Shown: one piece after another, positions 36,040 to 48,412 of the stretch | How positions within the stretch are numbered: position 1 is the first letter of the stretch | How the letters are laid out: every line of letters starts with the position of its first letter | NCBI RefSeq assembly: GCF_900496995.4 | Contig: NC_044010.1 | Span: 6,634,001-6,698,000, forward strand | DNA from: Aquila chrysaetos chrysaetos | Lineage: Eukaryota > Chordata > Aves > Accipitriformes > Accipitridae | Length of the DNA stretch: 64,000 nt | Reading direction: 5' to 3' | Program-made: the position numbers and the translations under genes | Notes under the pieces: generated by a model | Databases searched by the model: none | What the model saw: the letters and a program-made list of their open reading frames with translations, nothing else | What the model was told of the DNA's origin: nothing

Positions 36040-39000
36040 CTGCAAAAGAAAATGTGAACAGAGGATGAGAGGTTCTGTATCAGTTGAAGGCAAGAAAGTT
36101 TTAAGAGGAACAATTCCCTAATAAAGCAATACTTAGGGAACAGAGGCTGTGGGAGCAGGAAGAGAGAAGGACCAACATGTCGTGTTGTGTGTGGACCTGA
36201 CCCTCCCCTGTCCTGTCTCTGTCAACAGGTCTGACCTTAACTGTGACCAAGAGCATCAGAAAGTAGCAGCTAAATGTAAATTGGCAATGCTTATAAAAAT
36301 CTGCCCAGGACAAAGCGTTCCCTGCTTCTAGAACTGTGTGAACAATGGGATTTTAGTTCAGCGGCCGAAGCTGAAAAAGAAAATTATTTTAGCTTAGCCT
36401 GAGCTAAAAATATTCCGTTTTCCCTCAGTCAGTCAACTTCCCTTTTAACTCCTCCCTGTGCACATCAGACCAATTTCAAAAGAAAAAAATGCTGCTTTGA
36501 AAGGAAGAGTCTCCCAGAGGAACATTCAGAAACCCGAGGGTATAGAAGCACCCACCGGGCATCCTTCACTCATGCTCCATGAGTTGCTCTTACATCTCTC
36601 TGATCACTGCAGAGGAGCCAAGGAACTCCACAGCAGGGTGAGGTACCCGATTTTTGTGAGTCAGCAGCTAACGAAGCTGATCAAAATTATATGTGTGGAG
36701 CTATTTATAATGCCATTATATGACTACATGACTAGGTAAGGACCATAAGGACCATCAGAGCAACTAGCTCAGGTGGCTATATTGCAAATGGCTGATTTTG
36801 GGTTAATGAACCCCATCCCACCTATAGGTGGCTTAAATGCAGCCATTGGGCTAATGTTATTTCAAAGCACAGTGCCTTGTTTATTTGAGGCTGCTACTAT
36901 AGATTACCTAACACCCGCCAAACCCCGCACTAGGCAAAGTTTAAAGTGTGACTTCATGCCAGTGCACATGGGCTTTGCTCCAAAACCAACTGCAAAGAGT
37001 ACAGGAATCTTTCCAGATTTCACTGGACTCTGCTGGATCAACCCTGTACCTGATAAATAAGAAGACCCCATATTTCTTAAGCTCTTCTGAAAAGAATCAC
37101 GTTTACTGATAAAAAGTGTTTCAAGGGTCCCATGGATGAGGACTCAGCACTAAGTCCATTTTTTTCTTAGCTACCAGTCCTGCTCGATTTTCTCCTTGCC
37201 CTCTGCTCCTTGAGTTCTTCCTGTGCCGTGCCAAACACCGTCAGTCTAAAGTGAGTACAAGAGTCTGGCTTGGCAGTCGTTTCTGTTAGAGCAGAATGAT
37301 TTTTTTGACCAGCCCCCCCAACTTACATCCTTTTCTATATTCCAGATATTTATTGAATGGAATTCGCCTACATGTGATGGCATCTCTGGACTGAAAAATA
37401 TGGTTTTGCCAATTTTTTTCATTCCACGAACAAAACTGCCTAACAGTAGCAAAAGGAGGAAAAGTCCCAGGTAAAATGAGTTTCTGTTTAATTTACCTGA
37501 AAATATCTGTGTTTATGACACAGTGCCAGGCAACAGGCATTTACTTGCTCTTGCATAGAAAGGACAGTGCAAGCAGTTCTGCTTCTAATGTTTCTGGACA
37601 TCACTACCCCAGGCCCAGCAAGCATGCCTGGAAATTTAATTCTTCATCCCTTTTGTTTGCATGGGATCAGACAACATACCTTCACACCTCAGTAAAACCT
37701 GCTGTGCTGTAGCCTGGGGTGGGAAATTTGCCTTCAGAACACATTTCTATTGTTCCTCCCCATGGGGGATGTCAGGGGAAGTGAAGCCTGCTGAGGGCTT
37801 GTGGAGAACAGTTGATGGATGCTTCTCAGGCAGTGCCTGGACATCAGTTAAGGAATGAATGGCATTTGTTTAACTCATGCTTGTTAGCCAGGTTGGAGCA
37901 ACAGCTGCCCAGTGCAGTCTTATGGGACATAATTTGCACATGTCTTGTGGACTCGATGATATGCCTCACATCTGCAACTAGGATTGTTCCTTCACAGCAA
38001 AAAGAAACAGGTTTTGGTTTTTTTTACAGATAACAATAGCTAGCAGATAATATCAGTCAGCTATGGAAGTATGGGTAAGCGGGAGGGAGAGCAGTTACAC
38101 ATTAAAGCAATACATTCCTTAGCCGGCACTTTGTATTTAATAGGTTGTTCTGGCACTTGGAAAAGAGCAACTGCAGATGTGCTGTGACCCATCCCATATC
38201 TGCTGGCAGATTTTCAGCTGCTAGAGAGGCTGAGGATTGCACCAGTAGAATATGGTCTTCTGATAAGGTGGAAACAGTCTTTTAATGTTCAGGCAAGTAG
38301 CTTTGATGGTACAGGGACAAGTTTTACTCTCACATGTTTCTTTTCAAACTTTAGAAGTGTTCTACAATGGATTTTACCATCAGGGACTTTTTGGAGACTT
38401 AGAAATAGAAGTGACAAATTCTGAGACTCAAGTCATCTGGTGTATGTCAAAACAAACTGGTGTGAGCCACTGACGGGCTGTGATTGTGCAATTTGAGACC
38501 TTCTTGACTGGGTACCAGCTGTAGAGCTGAGCACAGCCCACACTCACTGTACGCCTGCGGCATTCGAGAGCATTTGACTCCGCGAGATTCAAAATCCCTG
38601 CTGGAGCCCTAGGGCTTTAGGCTGGAGTCCCACACGAGGCAAAGATGCAGGCTGGCACCCTATTTAACCTGTCTTACAGACATGTGTAATAGCATGGCTC
38701 TTCTCTAGCAGTACATAACGGTAAGTAAAACAGTGAACGGTCCCACTGGACGGAGGGCCAAAACTGCCGCGGGAAGACCACCCCCGCAGAAGTGGTGACA
38801 GGCAGACCATCGCACGGCTTTGGGAAGGCATCGGTAAGGAGCAGGTGTGCTTAATGCAGGTGGACAGAGAGCCTCCGGAGAGGCATCTGCATCCGTGCCA
38901 AACTGAGACGGCTTGTTGGCTCCGTGGCCCCCGCTCCCACTCCTCAGCCTGGGGAGGACTCCGGTTACCCAGGACAGCTGGTGCTGGGGCTCCAGCCTTT

Positions 39001-42000
39001 CTCCCAGCTCCAGCTGGGGACTCTTGGCAAGCCCAGTGATCCAGGCAAGGGACGGGAAGAGAGCTCAGAGGAGAACAGACGTTGCCCAAAGCGGCTTTAA
39101 AACCATCTCAGCATACACAGACCTACCTCTGAGGCCCACAAAGCCCTCAGGTCAGCCTATGCTCCTGCAGACGAGGGAGCGAAACAAACCCAACGTGAGC
39201 GAGCATTTCCTTACCGCACCGCACGGCGTTCTGCTCACATGCCCACCGGTACTGCTGTGCCTTGGGGCTGCAGCCTTCCTTCTCTGCCTTGTCATAGCAG
39301 CAGTCGTGCCTGTGGCAGCACCTGGGAGACAATAAAAGGTAGAGTTTGGGCTCAAGCATCCTTCATGTTTTGCTCAGGGGTGTTTGCTCGTACTCCAGGA
39401 GCGCTCCACTCACGCATCACTTAGGACAGCAATGTTTGCCCCAGCCTGTCAGTAAATCGTCTGTTGATGAACCAAGCATCCTGGCATCTCTTTGAAAATT
39501 CACATGGCTCAGGAGCTCATTAAAGCTATATTTTGTCCCATAACCACCATGCTTCTTCCTCTGAGCTTTCGCTCTCAGAAAGGCAGATGTGGTCAACACG
39601 TGATAATCCCACTCACTGAAACGGAGCTGAAGCGTTACTACGAGGTGCGTGACCGTGGGTCACCGGCTTAGGCTTAGACCCATCTCACAATTTGGAGTCG
39701 GGATGTTTTTCGCCTTCCTCAGCATCACCGAGCAGCTCCATCACTTCAGTTCACCTGGACCTGCCACGTGCTCTTTGGCCCATCCAGTTTCTGAGAGCTG
39801 GCTACAAACTCATCAGCCTCAATGGCAGGATTCATATCAGTTAACTTCAGGTCCCTAAATGTAAACATCTCCATCTAAGGCATTGATCTATGCTGCCTTT
39901 ATGCATGTCTGGGACACAGTTCGTATTATCGTGCTGAGGAGATCTAACATAGGTGAAAAACATTGCATTTGAAAGTGCAATTGTTTCTCATTGACCATAG
40001 AGGGGGCTGAGGGTGACTAGCTCAGCTGACGATATCTGTCCTACACACTAGTCAGTGAGATGATTCCCACTGTAAATTACTTCAGAATTTATAGAAAACT
40101 TGACCCCACTTGAATTTTATTCTGGTAGTTCAGTGACTCAAAATACACTGAGAAAAAATTCAGCACTTAGAGAGGTTCTCTGCCAGATAACAAAGGTTGG
40201 TTGAGCAAGGATGGGAGGTCAGAGGCTGGAGCCAGAGAGGAGTGAGCTCCTGCATTTCCAGAAGCTGTCCCTGCAAGATCACTGGGACTCTACACTACAG
40301 AGAAACCACTCTACTAATTGGGAAGCATCAAGGCAGGCTGGTCTTTGGTGTAAAGGAAGAGCAGACAGCTTTTAGAGAAGCTCTGGAGTCCTAGATGTGA
40401 ATGTCTTCAAGACATGGATGAGCTGCCAAAAGGCAGCATGTCTGTGCTGGCTGCCCAAATCCAGTTGAAGACCTTCAAGGCCTGAGGTCAGTGTACCTGA
40501 AAAGCCAATAAAAGTCTGCAAAACGCTCTAGGATCCAACATTATATCCCTCTGGAAAAGTGGAAAAAACCTGCAAGAAGGATAAAGGTCCCTTGTGCAGG
40601 AAGTGGGGCTTCTCCAGAGACCCGTTGGGAGCTGCCGGTACCTTACCCGGGAGCTCAGGACCATCACAAACTTCATCACCCTCTGCTGTAGGAGGATTTT
40701 GCCCTTTTAGGAATTGGTTTACCAATATGAGGGCTGGTGTGCTGTGTGAGGTGATAAAGCCCGGGAAAAAACCCAACAATTTTTGAAGTGCAAAGAAGAT
40801 CCACCACTGACGCAAAGTCTAATAAAATGACTGGAACTAGCTCAGGCGAATCATGTGAAAGAGACAACAGAATCAGACCAGTCAGATCAAATTCAAGTAA
40901 CCCCTGTGATTACACACAGGCTGAATTTAGTCCGGTGTGCTTTCCCTGCTGACTGAGCTCCCAATTTAGTAGTTAAAGTAGCAATTTCATCCCACAGATG
41001 AGTCTGCAAACTAAATGACTCTTTTTTTCAGCTTGCGAAGATGGAACCTGTGTAATGATTACGACCAGACTGCTCACTGCATTGTGAAAACTAGAAATGG
41101 AAGTTAGCAGTAGCAGACTAGTATGTCCCTCCATGCCAGCTCCTCAAAGGACTTCAGAATGGGACTAAGCCCTGTGGGATATACGTATCTAGAAGTTTTC
41201 CCATGAGGAGTTACAGCTATTGCTGTAATTGAGAAGACCTTATTCAGCTCATGGAACCGGTTCTGTTGGACATGACGGCACTAACAGGCTGAGGGGCAGA
41301 TCTTTACTGATCCAGTAACACCTCACTCCTGGGCTTGTCCTGAAGACTTGAGAAGTGAAAGGCCAAAGGAGAGAAGAATTCGCAGCCTTGTGGAAAGTGT
41401 GTAAGTCTCAGCTTTCTCCAATGTATGAGTCCCTATGGAATGTGCCATATGATATGACTGGGATGGACTATGCACTGAGCTCCAACTGGGGCACGTGTCA
41501 TCTGGAGGAGTTGCTGGAGCTGAGGGCATCCTGGCTAACGTACCTTAAGCTGCGGCACAGCCTCATCTGTCCTCAGGGAGGTAGATGGCAGAGCAGTCCC
41601 ATCATGGGTGTCTCTATATGGGGGACAGAGCACAAGAGGCCACAGTGGAGAGCCACGAATCAGGCTGAGCTGAGGCAGGGTGCCAGCTGTAGAAATCACA
41701 GCGTTTATGAGGTCTGAAGAGTGAATCAGCAGTCAAATCGGTAAAGTTGTTGTCAGTGATGGAGGAGCGTGGGGAGGAGGAACAACGCAAAGGCAGACAG
41801 GCAAACGGAGGAGTTAGAAGCCTGTGGGCCAAAGGAATGAAATTGCTCTTCATGGAGAGCCAGAGGGAACGAGCAGAAAAAGAGGTAGGAGAAGAAGTGA
41901 GAACAGATCTTGGAGGGGGCAAAAGAGGGTCTGTGAATCAGGCATGGACAAGCAAATGAGCGCTAGAGAGGTGTGCTAGCTAGCTGTGAGAACTCGCTGC

Positions 42001-45000
42001 TCCTTAGCTGCCTTGGTGAAATCAGGGGGATTGCATAAATTCCGCAGGATTTGGGGCATAAGTCTGCTTCCCCTTACACCGGTTCCTCCTGATGATACCC
42101 ATAACTGCAGCAGGGTGACATGTAGCTTACACCAACAAAAAGCAAGAAGAATTTGCCTCATATGTTACAAACATCTCTTTCAGATGCTCTGAAAGAACTG
42201 CCAGGGAATGAAGAGTGAGGAAACCTATCGTTGTCCTTTGCCACCTTCGATGGTCCGGTTCTGTCTGAAAACGCCCTTTCCTGCACCTGGGTCAGAGCGT
42301 GGCGTTAAGCTTTTAATAACGTGCTAACACTTGGTTAGACCAACGCAAACAGAGTCAGCCAACACTATGGCAGAGCACTGGTCAACAGGTATGGAAAACA
42401 AATACAACTGCACCATATAGTTAGTAAGCAACCTATTCATCACCTCTGGGCTACCAAACGGCCGTAATGGCTACAGACAGCTCCGGCTGGCCCTCAGGGA
42501 TCAGCTGGCCAGACCCCTGCCGCTAAGCAAATGCCATTAAGGTAAGAATTTGTCACGTTGTATTTGTCACGTTAACAGCGCAACCACCACTGTGTGTCCT
42601 TTTGTCTTGCTTTAACACAGCAACTGAGGGGAAATCTTACTCTTCCCTATGGGTTTGCCAGAATTTAGATGAGCCATATATGCCACCCTGCCTTTCATGG
42701 CATTTGGGGTTTTCAGGGAAGTGCTGAGCACCTTCAGGTCCTCCTTTACAAAATGGGTTCTGCAGCAAGCCAAGGGAACAGAAAGGGGAAGGAAAAACAA
42801 ATCTATTGACTTTCTTCGGAAGAGATGCTATTATGTCTTGAAGTGATGGGCCTGTGAGAGTGGAACAAAAGGGAAAAGGTAATTACTGACAACTCCACAT
42901 CAAAGTCGGTGTGTGAAATAAACCTTATAAAAGGATTACCCACTCAAAGGCTTTTTTTCTTTTCCCATAAAAGAGAGGTGCTTAGAAGCAGGCTAGCCCT
43001 GTCTAGACAGATTGACTGAATTACTCACAAGAAAATTACTCTTTTTGTAGGGGTCTCAGTAACAAACCTTGAAGTGTCAAGGGGGTGAGTCATTTCAAAC
43101 AGTGTATGTCACTCAAAGACAGTAGTTTTGCCACTCTTCTTCTTTCTTTTTTAGAATGGCAAATATGGAAAATAATGTGGTCACTTTCACAGGCATGGGG
43201 TACTCAACCAAACTGATTTTTGCACTCCTTCTCAGTAACAGATATCAGAAGATTCCTTTTGGAAACATAAAATGGAAAATTTTAGGGCTAAATCTAAATA
43301 CATTTCTGGGTTTTTTGGGTTTTTTGGGGTTTTTTTTGCAGCCAAGCATTGCAGCTAAGGGATAATAATGAATGCACTTAAAGGATCAAGCTTCCTTTTT
43401 ACAAACTATCTGGTATTTTGAGCCATTTCCAGTTGCAGAGCCTCATTTTCTGCCATTAAGATAAAATCCATATCTCATGGAAATCAAACGGCAGCAGAAA
43501 CACCAGCTGACAAACACGTGGCCGTATTTTACTCTATCTGTTTCTCAGGAGTGCTGACCACTTGCATTTCCCAGAGTCACCTAAACTTGGGGGTCACCCA
43601 AAGTCTATGGAAAACAGCTTTTAGGTGACTCCACTCAGCCCTTTGGTAAAAGGAGTACTCCAAATTAGTGAAGTCATGTTTTACTTTAAAGACCTGATTA
43701 TGAGAGTTGGTAAAGGGCTAACAAAAATAATAAACACCTTTACAGACACTGCTGTAAGTGATGATAAGCAGGTCAAGAGATATTACTGAAAATTAAAAGA
43801 AATCTTTACACTTGAAAGCTATGACACTTTGTAGGCAGTTACTCATTATTTCTAAGTCCTGTATTGACTATTTCATAGATTAAATGTTTCATAGGTATAA
43901 ACCAGGGATGTGAAGAGACAGCTTTGGGAATGAAACGTCTCGCTGCATTAACGAAGACATCTCCACTAGTTTTAGGGGACGCTTCCTCTTTTATGCCCAC
44001 AGAGGAGTTGGCCTTTAACCTTGGCATATTTCTTTTCTTCCTTTTTTGCCTTTTTCTGTCCTGCCAATTCAGCAAGAGTTTGGTTTTGTAGCAATGCGAA
44101 ATGTCTCCAATGGCTGGATATTCTGGAAAGCTCAGTTTCCTTCCCAGTGATCTGCACGCTGCCTTCACTCCCCCTAAAAGCAGTGCTTGCTTATCGGTAG
44201 CACCTGGCCTGTTGACTGTAGATAAACAGATAGACTTGTGTGCTCTGTCTTTGAGGTTTAAAACCAGACAAGTCTGCAAATAAAAGGCTCAGAGCACACA
44301 AGAGTCCACCATGCTCAAGATTTACATGTACGCTAATTGCAAATTACAAGAAAGAAACCTTTGATTGCAACACCTCCTAAACTAATTGGTTTTAGCCTCG
44401 GGACTAACAAGCACAGCATCTTCACCACTAACAAAGAAGAGGGGAAATAACACCATACGCTCCCCTGTTGTTGTTCTTCCTTGATTCACTGTGAACTAAC
44501 GGGCAATCGAGGCAACAGGTTTGATTACTCCTCGCAATGACCTCGATTTCTTCCAGAGGATAAACAGTGATATTCCCATTGCTGCCATTTTCAGGACCTG
44601 GGTGCAATAACTCTCCAAACACCTTGGTCACTCCCCTTTTTTCAGGCAGGGCTTGCTCACTATGAATAAACATGCAGCTACTTCATGAAATCATATCCTG
44701 GTTCCTCCTTTGCCCTCCACCCCATGGAGTACCAGGTCTCAAGAGCTCTGCTGCCATCTAGAAGGTGATTAAACCCTCATTCAAACCCCAAGTGACATGT
44801 GAGTCCTCACTCACAATTCCCCAGTGCTGTTCATATACACTAAGTTCCCTCTCCACGAGGCAGTAACGAGTCCATGGAGTCACAGGAGTACGAACAGAGA
44901 AGAGCGGGGAGATCTGCACCGCTTCTGGACACATAGTTGAGCTTCTTCTTACCAGTCTGTTTTATCTTTAGGCCAGCCTTGTCCTCCCAGTCCACAGTAG

Positions 45001-48000
45001 CATCCATAGCCAATATATGCCAAAGGAGACCGTCCCGTGCCACACGATATAGCTCCTGCCAATTCGATGATTCCTCGGGTGTGCAGTGAATGGGATTTTC
45101 CCAGAGCACCTTTCCAAACTGCAAAGACAGGACATGGCTACACACGAGGATTAAACACGCCTGACACCAATTTTCTTGAAGCCCTTACCTGAGGGCTGGG
45201 GTAACCAGGAGGAGGATGCAGAAATACCCAAGCAGGCTATTTCTGCAGAGGGAGCTCAATTCAAGCAAGACTTACTAGCTCTGGTGCACTAGCTTGTGAT
45301 TGCAGCTATATTGCACGGGCGAGCAGGGTGCCCAGTTTTGCACATCACGGAGCCCAAGCTGTTAAGCTTTGCAGGGCCTGTGCCAGCACCACGCAGAACC
45401 AGCTGGGCTTCACTGCACCCCAGAGCTCCCAAACCTGGGAACACTTACTGGCTATGCTGTGGTCCCAAGTGGGACGTGAAGCAGCAGAGGACAAGCACAT
45501 AACCAGACCTAACCTGGGCTCTACGGAAAAAAATGAGGTTTCTATGTTGCCCAAGATGTCCTATATTATCCAAGTTTCCCCTACTATTCAGGAGATTTTA
45601 ACCCATTCTCCAGATGAAAAAAGCTGACAATATTATTAGTTTGTGTAGAGGGATAGCTACAAGTGCCTGAGCCTCTAAGGCATACTTTGTCAAGGATACA
45701 GTGCCTACATTAGCCAAGATGTATGTATATCGGCTCTCTTTTGAGCGTTTGGAAGTGCTGGCAACACTTATATCTGCTTCTGTTATTACATTCCATTTAA
45801 GTCGTAACATCAGGTTGGCTGCATTCATTTGGAAAAAAAAAAAAGGAGCTCTGTGTCGGCTGAAGCGTGCGGATGGCCACCCAAACCGGTCTGGAGTTTT
45901 TTGAGTTACAAATCTTTTAAACAGTGTTGTGATTTCACATGTTAATTTGCAACTCCCTTAGAAACCACAGACTCTACCTTGCAGTAACTGTTACGGAAAC
46001 TGAGACTACCCTGCCCCTAATACTCAAACCACTGTGATGCTCAGCTGCAGGCATCGATGCTTATCTTGTTAACGATCACGACACATAGGAGTATTTCTTG
46101 CTTGGGTTTACTGTGAAGGACCAAGTGCACTTTGCTCTGCTCTACCGTGCCCGGCAAAGCTACTCACCAGTAGCATCAAACCCCTCAGACCAACTGCCTA
46201 ACCCATCCGCTCATCCCACCCGTGCGCAGCCGCTCCGAAAAGAAAAGCCTGCCGAAAAGGGGGGCAGAAATATGTGGCACGCTTGGATTGAGAGGGAGGT
46301 GACGCCTGGGAGCTGGGAACCCACCACCGACGTCGCTTTGCCACTTGCCCCCGGCTATTGCAGCGTGCTTGACCTCTTCAAAGTGCGGTGCGAACACGGA
46401 CTAATTAATCCCCTAAACCACCCGAGGACTCAATACTATTATTAAAACAGTTGATTTCCTTTTAAAACCTAGCCTCTAATCCCCTTGCTTGGGCCTCTCC
46501 CTGCATCTCCTGGGCTGGCTCGCCCTCCTAGCCTGAATCCAAACCCCGGCGAGGACAAGGAGGGTCTCTCCCGAGGAAGGACAAGGCAGACCTTTGCTCC
46601 CTCCCCGCAGCCCGAGCCCCCAGCAGGAACGAGCGCTGCCCTCCACCATTTTTGCCCCAGCGATCGGCGCCTCGGACTGTGCCGGCTCGGAGTTTCACGC
46701 AGCCTCTTTATGCTTCCCGGGGCATTCCTCGGGGATTAAATGCACATTCCTGAAAAAGTAACCGCGCTGCTCACCTAAACACTACTTGAGTGTTCGGGTT
46801 TTGTGCTAAAAACACATTAGACGGGTGTTATTTGAAACTAAAGAGACGACCTATTTCCCTTGTCTAAACAGCGGGGCTCCGGAGTTAGAAGGGGGCTCAG
46901 CTCTCAGGCACCCCAGGGGAAATCACAAGCAGTGAGCTGCTCTGGATTTGGGGTTAAAAATCATGCTTTTTCAACCTGTTGCTGTTTGCAGACCCTGAAA
47001 ATGTTCCAATGGAGACAAAAACTTCTTTGTAGGCATTCAGGCCTCCTGACGAGCAGCTCGCATTTTTTTTAGCTTTCACTGACCTCTTAAACCAGGACTG
47101 CTGGACTTGGTCTGTTGGCTTCTGGCTGAAAACAGCCGAGGCTGGTGTAAGGTAACTGCACCTCACCTAGAAGAAGAAAGGCCATTCTTCTTTTGGGGAT
47201 ATCTCTGAGGATCAAGGAACTGTAATTACAGTGCAGAGCTGCTCATCAAAGTGGAGAGAAAGCCCCAAAGGGAATTAAGTCCAAAAGACTCAATTAGTGC
47301 GCTTAGGGCTGCGTGCTCTGCAAGAGCTTGAAATAACGCGGGCATCCAGGCAGCCTCTGATGTTCCTGTTTCATTCTTTGAAAGCTAGCTGGGTTTTGAG
47401 CCCGACGGCGGGTCGCCGCAGCTGAGAGGTCAGCCCCAGCAAGTACGTTTCAATATTCAGGTGCACAGCTAATAACTTGACCAAGAACTGAAATTGCTTT
47501 TTCTACGCTGGGCAGCCAAGCCAATGCAGCTGGGAAAGCCTTGAAAAAGTCTGAGTCTCCGCAGCAGCCTGCATTTAGCCACATCTCCCATTAGGAGCAT
47601 GTCCAATCATTAGTTATACTACTAACGGGGCACCTTAGCAGAGAACATACCTGCAGGGAGGTGAGCGGAGCTGGATCTGACAACTTACATTTTCTATTTC
47701 CTGCTTAAACGGGCAGCCTTTGCTGTAGATTAAGGCAAGGTTTGGGGTTTTATTTCAAAACTGTACTGCAGGTATAACCTCAGACCTGCCAGTTTAGTGT
47801 CGTGTTGCCTCTGTGTGTAGGGGCTTTATGTTAGCAGACATTTATGGCTTTTTTTAACAGGCTTTTTAAAAATTATTTTACATTCAGATGAATTGAAAAC
47901 TGCTTACAAAACCAGGGTATTTCTATGAAGAAACACAGACGCCAACAACTTCGTAGCAAAAACCTATTAAAAAAGAAAACGACCCGCGTTTATAGAGCCC

Positions 48001-48268
48001 CAGCTATGTAAACCACTGGGGAAGCAAAGCGGGCAGGCAGCTCGCACGCACAGCCCCTCGCTATAAAGTCAAAAAGAGTCGAGCGGCGCTTTTTTTCTTC
48101 TCACTTGGCCAAACCACCCCGAGGTGCCCGCCGTGAAGCGCGCAAAGCTGACGGCGAGGGGAGAGCCTGTCCCGGGACGGGGGGAGAGGCACGGGGAGGG
48201 AGAGGGACCGAGAGGTGGTACTCACCTGCCTGAAGCAGCATCAGCATCAGCAGCAGGCGGGAGCCCAT
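35876..48268 (-). CDS. PLA2G10: Secreted phospholipase A2, group X type (complete, 4 exons)
   Basis: Group X sPLA2 hydrolyses the sn-2 ester of phospholipids outside the cell, with Ca2+, releasing fatty acid and lysophospholipid (family knowledge). Joining 48268-48226, 45118-44953, 39321-39215 and 36039-35876 gives 159 residues (phases 1, 2, 1). A Leu/Met-rich signal is followed by a short propeptide ending Arg29. The mature enzyme starts [11 protein letters not shown], close to human GILELAGTVGC. The Ca2+ loop is Y52-G-C-Y-C-G-L-G-G60, catalytic His75 and Ca2+ ligand Asp76 sit in CCHRHDCCY, and the supporting Asp120 in [10 protein letters not shown]. There are 16 mature-region Cys, as in group X, including the Cys at position 11 shared with group IB and the C-terminal Cys shared with group II. 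One sequon is present (N107). All catalytic residues are intact. Mature length is 130, slightly above the human enzyme's 123. The location beside GRAMD1C differs from human, so a PLA2G10-like paralogue is possible. Confidence 0.93.
36040..39214 (-). other. PLA2G10-like intron 3
   Basis: No other exon or repeat that I can name was found in this intron. Confidence 0.8.
39215..39321 (-). CDS. PLA2G10: PLA2G10-like exon 3 (catalytic His-Asp)
   Basis: 107 bases, acceptor TTGTCTCCCAG, donor GTGCG/GTAAGG, entering in phase 2 and leaving in phase 1. It encodes [19 protein letters not shown], with the active-site His and the Ca2+ ligand Asp, then [14 protein letters not shown]. The wording GCSPK in this exon is close to human group X. 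Confidence 0.97.
39322..44952 (-). other. PLA2G10-like intron 2
   Basis: Intronic. It contains a T/G-tract array at 43,308-43,338 on the plus strand. I saw no second phospholipase exon, so no tandem duplicate lies here. Confidence 0.8.
43308..43338 (+). repeat. Alternating G-tract/T-tract array
   Basis: GGG, six T, GGG, six T, GGGG, eight T. It looks telomere-like but lacks the vertebrate TTAGGG unit. Confidence 0.85.
44953..45118 (-). CDS. PLA2G10: PLA2G10-like exon 2 (propeptide, N-terminal helix, Ca2+ loop)
   Basis: 166 bases, acceptor CTGTCTTTGCAG, donor GACTG/GTAAGA, entering in phase 1 and leaving in phase 2. It encodes [15 protein letters not shown] (end of signal and propeptide), [11 protein letters not shown], then [16 protein letters not shown] with the Ca2+-binding loop, and KDKTDW. 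Confidence 0.95.
45119..48225 (-). other. PLA2G10-like intron 1
   Basis: Intronic, with a GC-richer part at about 46,140-46,740. No exon in either strand could be supported. Confidence 0.8.
48226..48268 (-). CDS. PLA2G10: PLA2G10-like exon 1 (signal peptide)
   Basis: ATG at 48,268 (context GCCCATGG), then [14 protein letters not shown] and one base before the donor GTGAGT. The hydrophobic leader is short and finishes in exon 2. Confidence 0.9.
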
Positions 48269-48400
48269 GGGCAGATCGCTCCCGTGTTCCTGTACGCCGG
48301 GGTTCAGCCGCCGGGATGGCCGGCAGCACCTCGCCGCGCTGCCAAGCGTAGCCGAGGTGTGGGTGTGCTTAACAATCCTCCCGGGCCGCTGCTCCAGGGT

Positions 48401-48412
48401 TTATATATATAT
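48401..48412 (-). promoter_or_regulatory. TATA box of the PLA2G10-like gene
   Basis: On the minus strand this reads ATATATATATAA, about 135 bases before the start codon, in otherwise GC-rich DNA. A start site about 30 bases downstream (near 48,370) would give a 5' leader of roughly 100 bases. A TATA-driven, non-island promoter suits a tissue-restricted or inducible secreted enzyme (inference). Confidence 0.75.
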
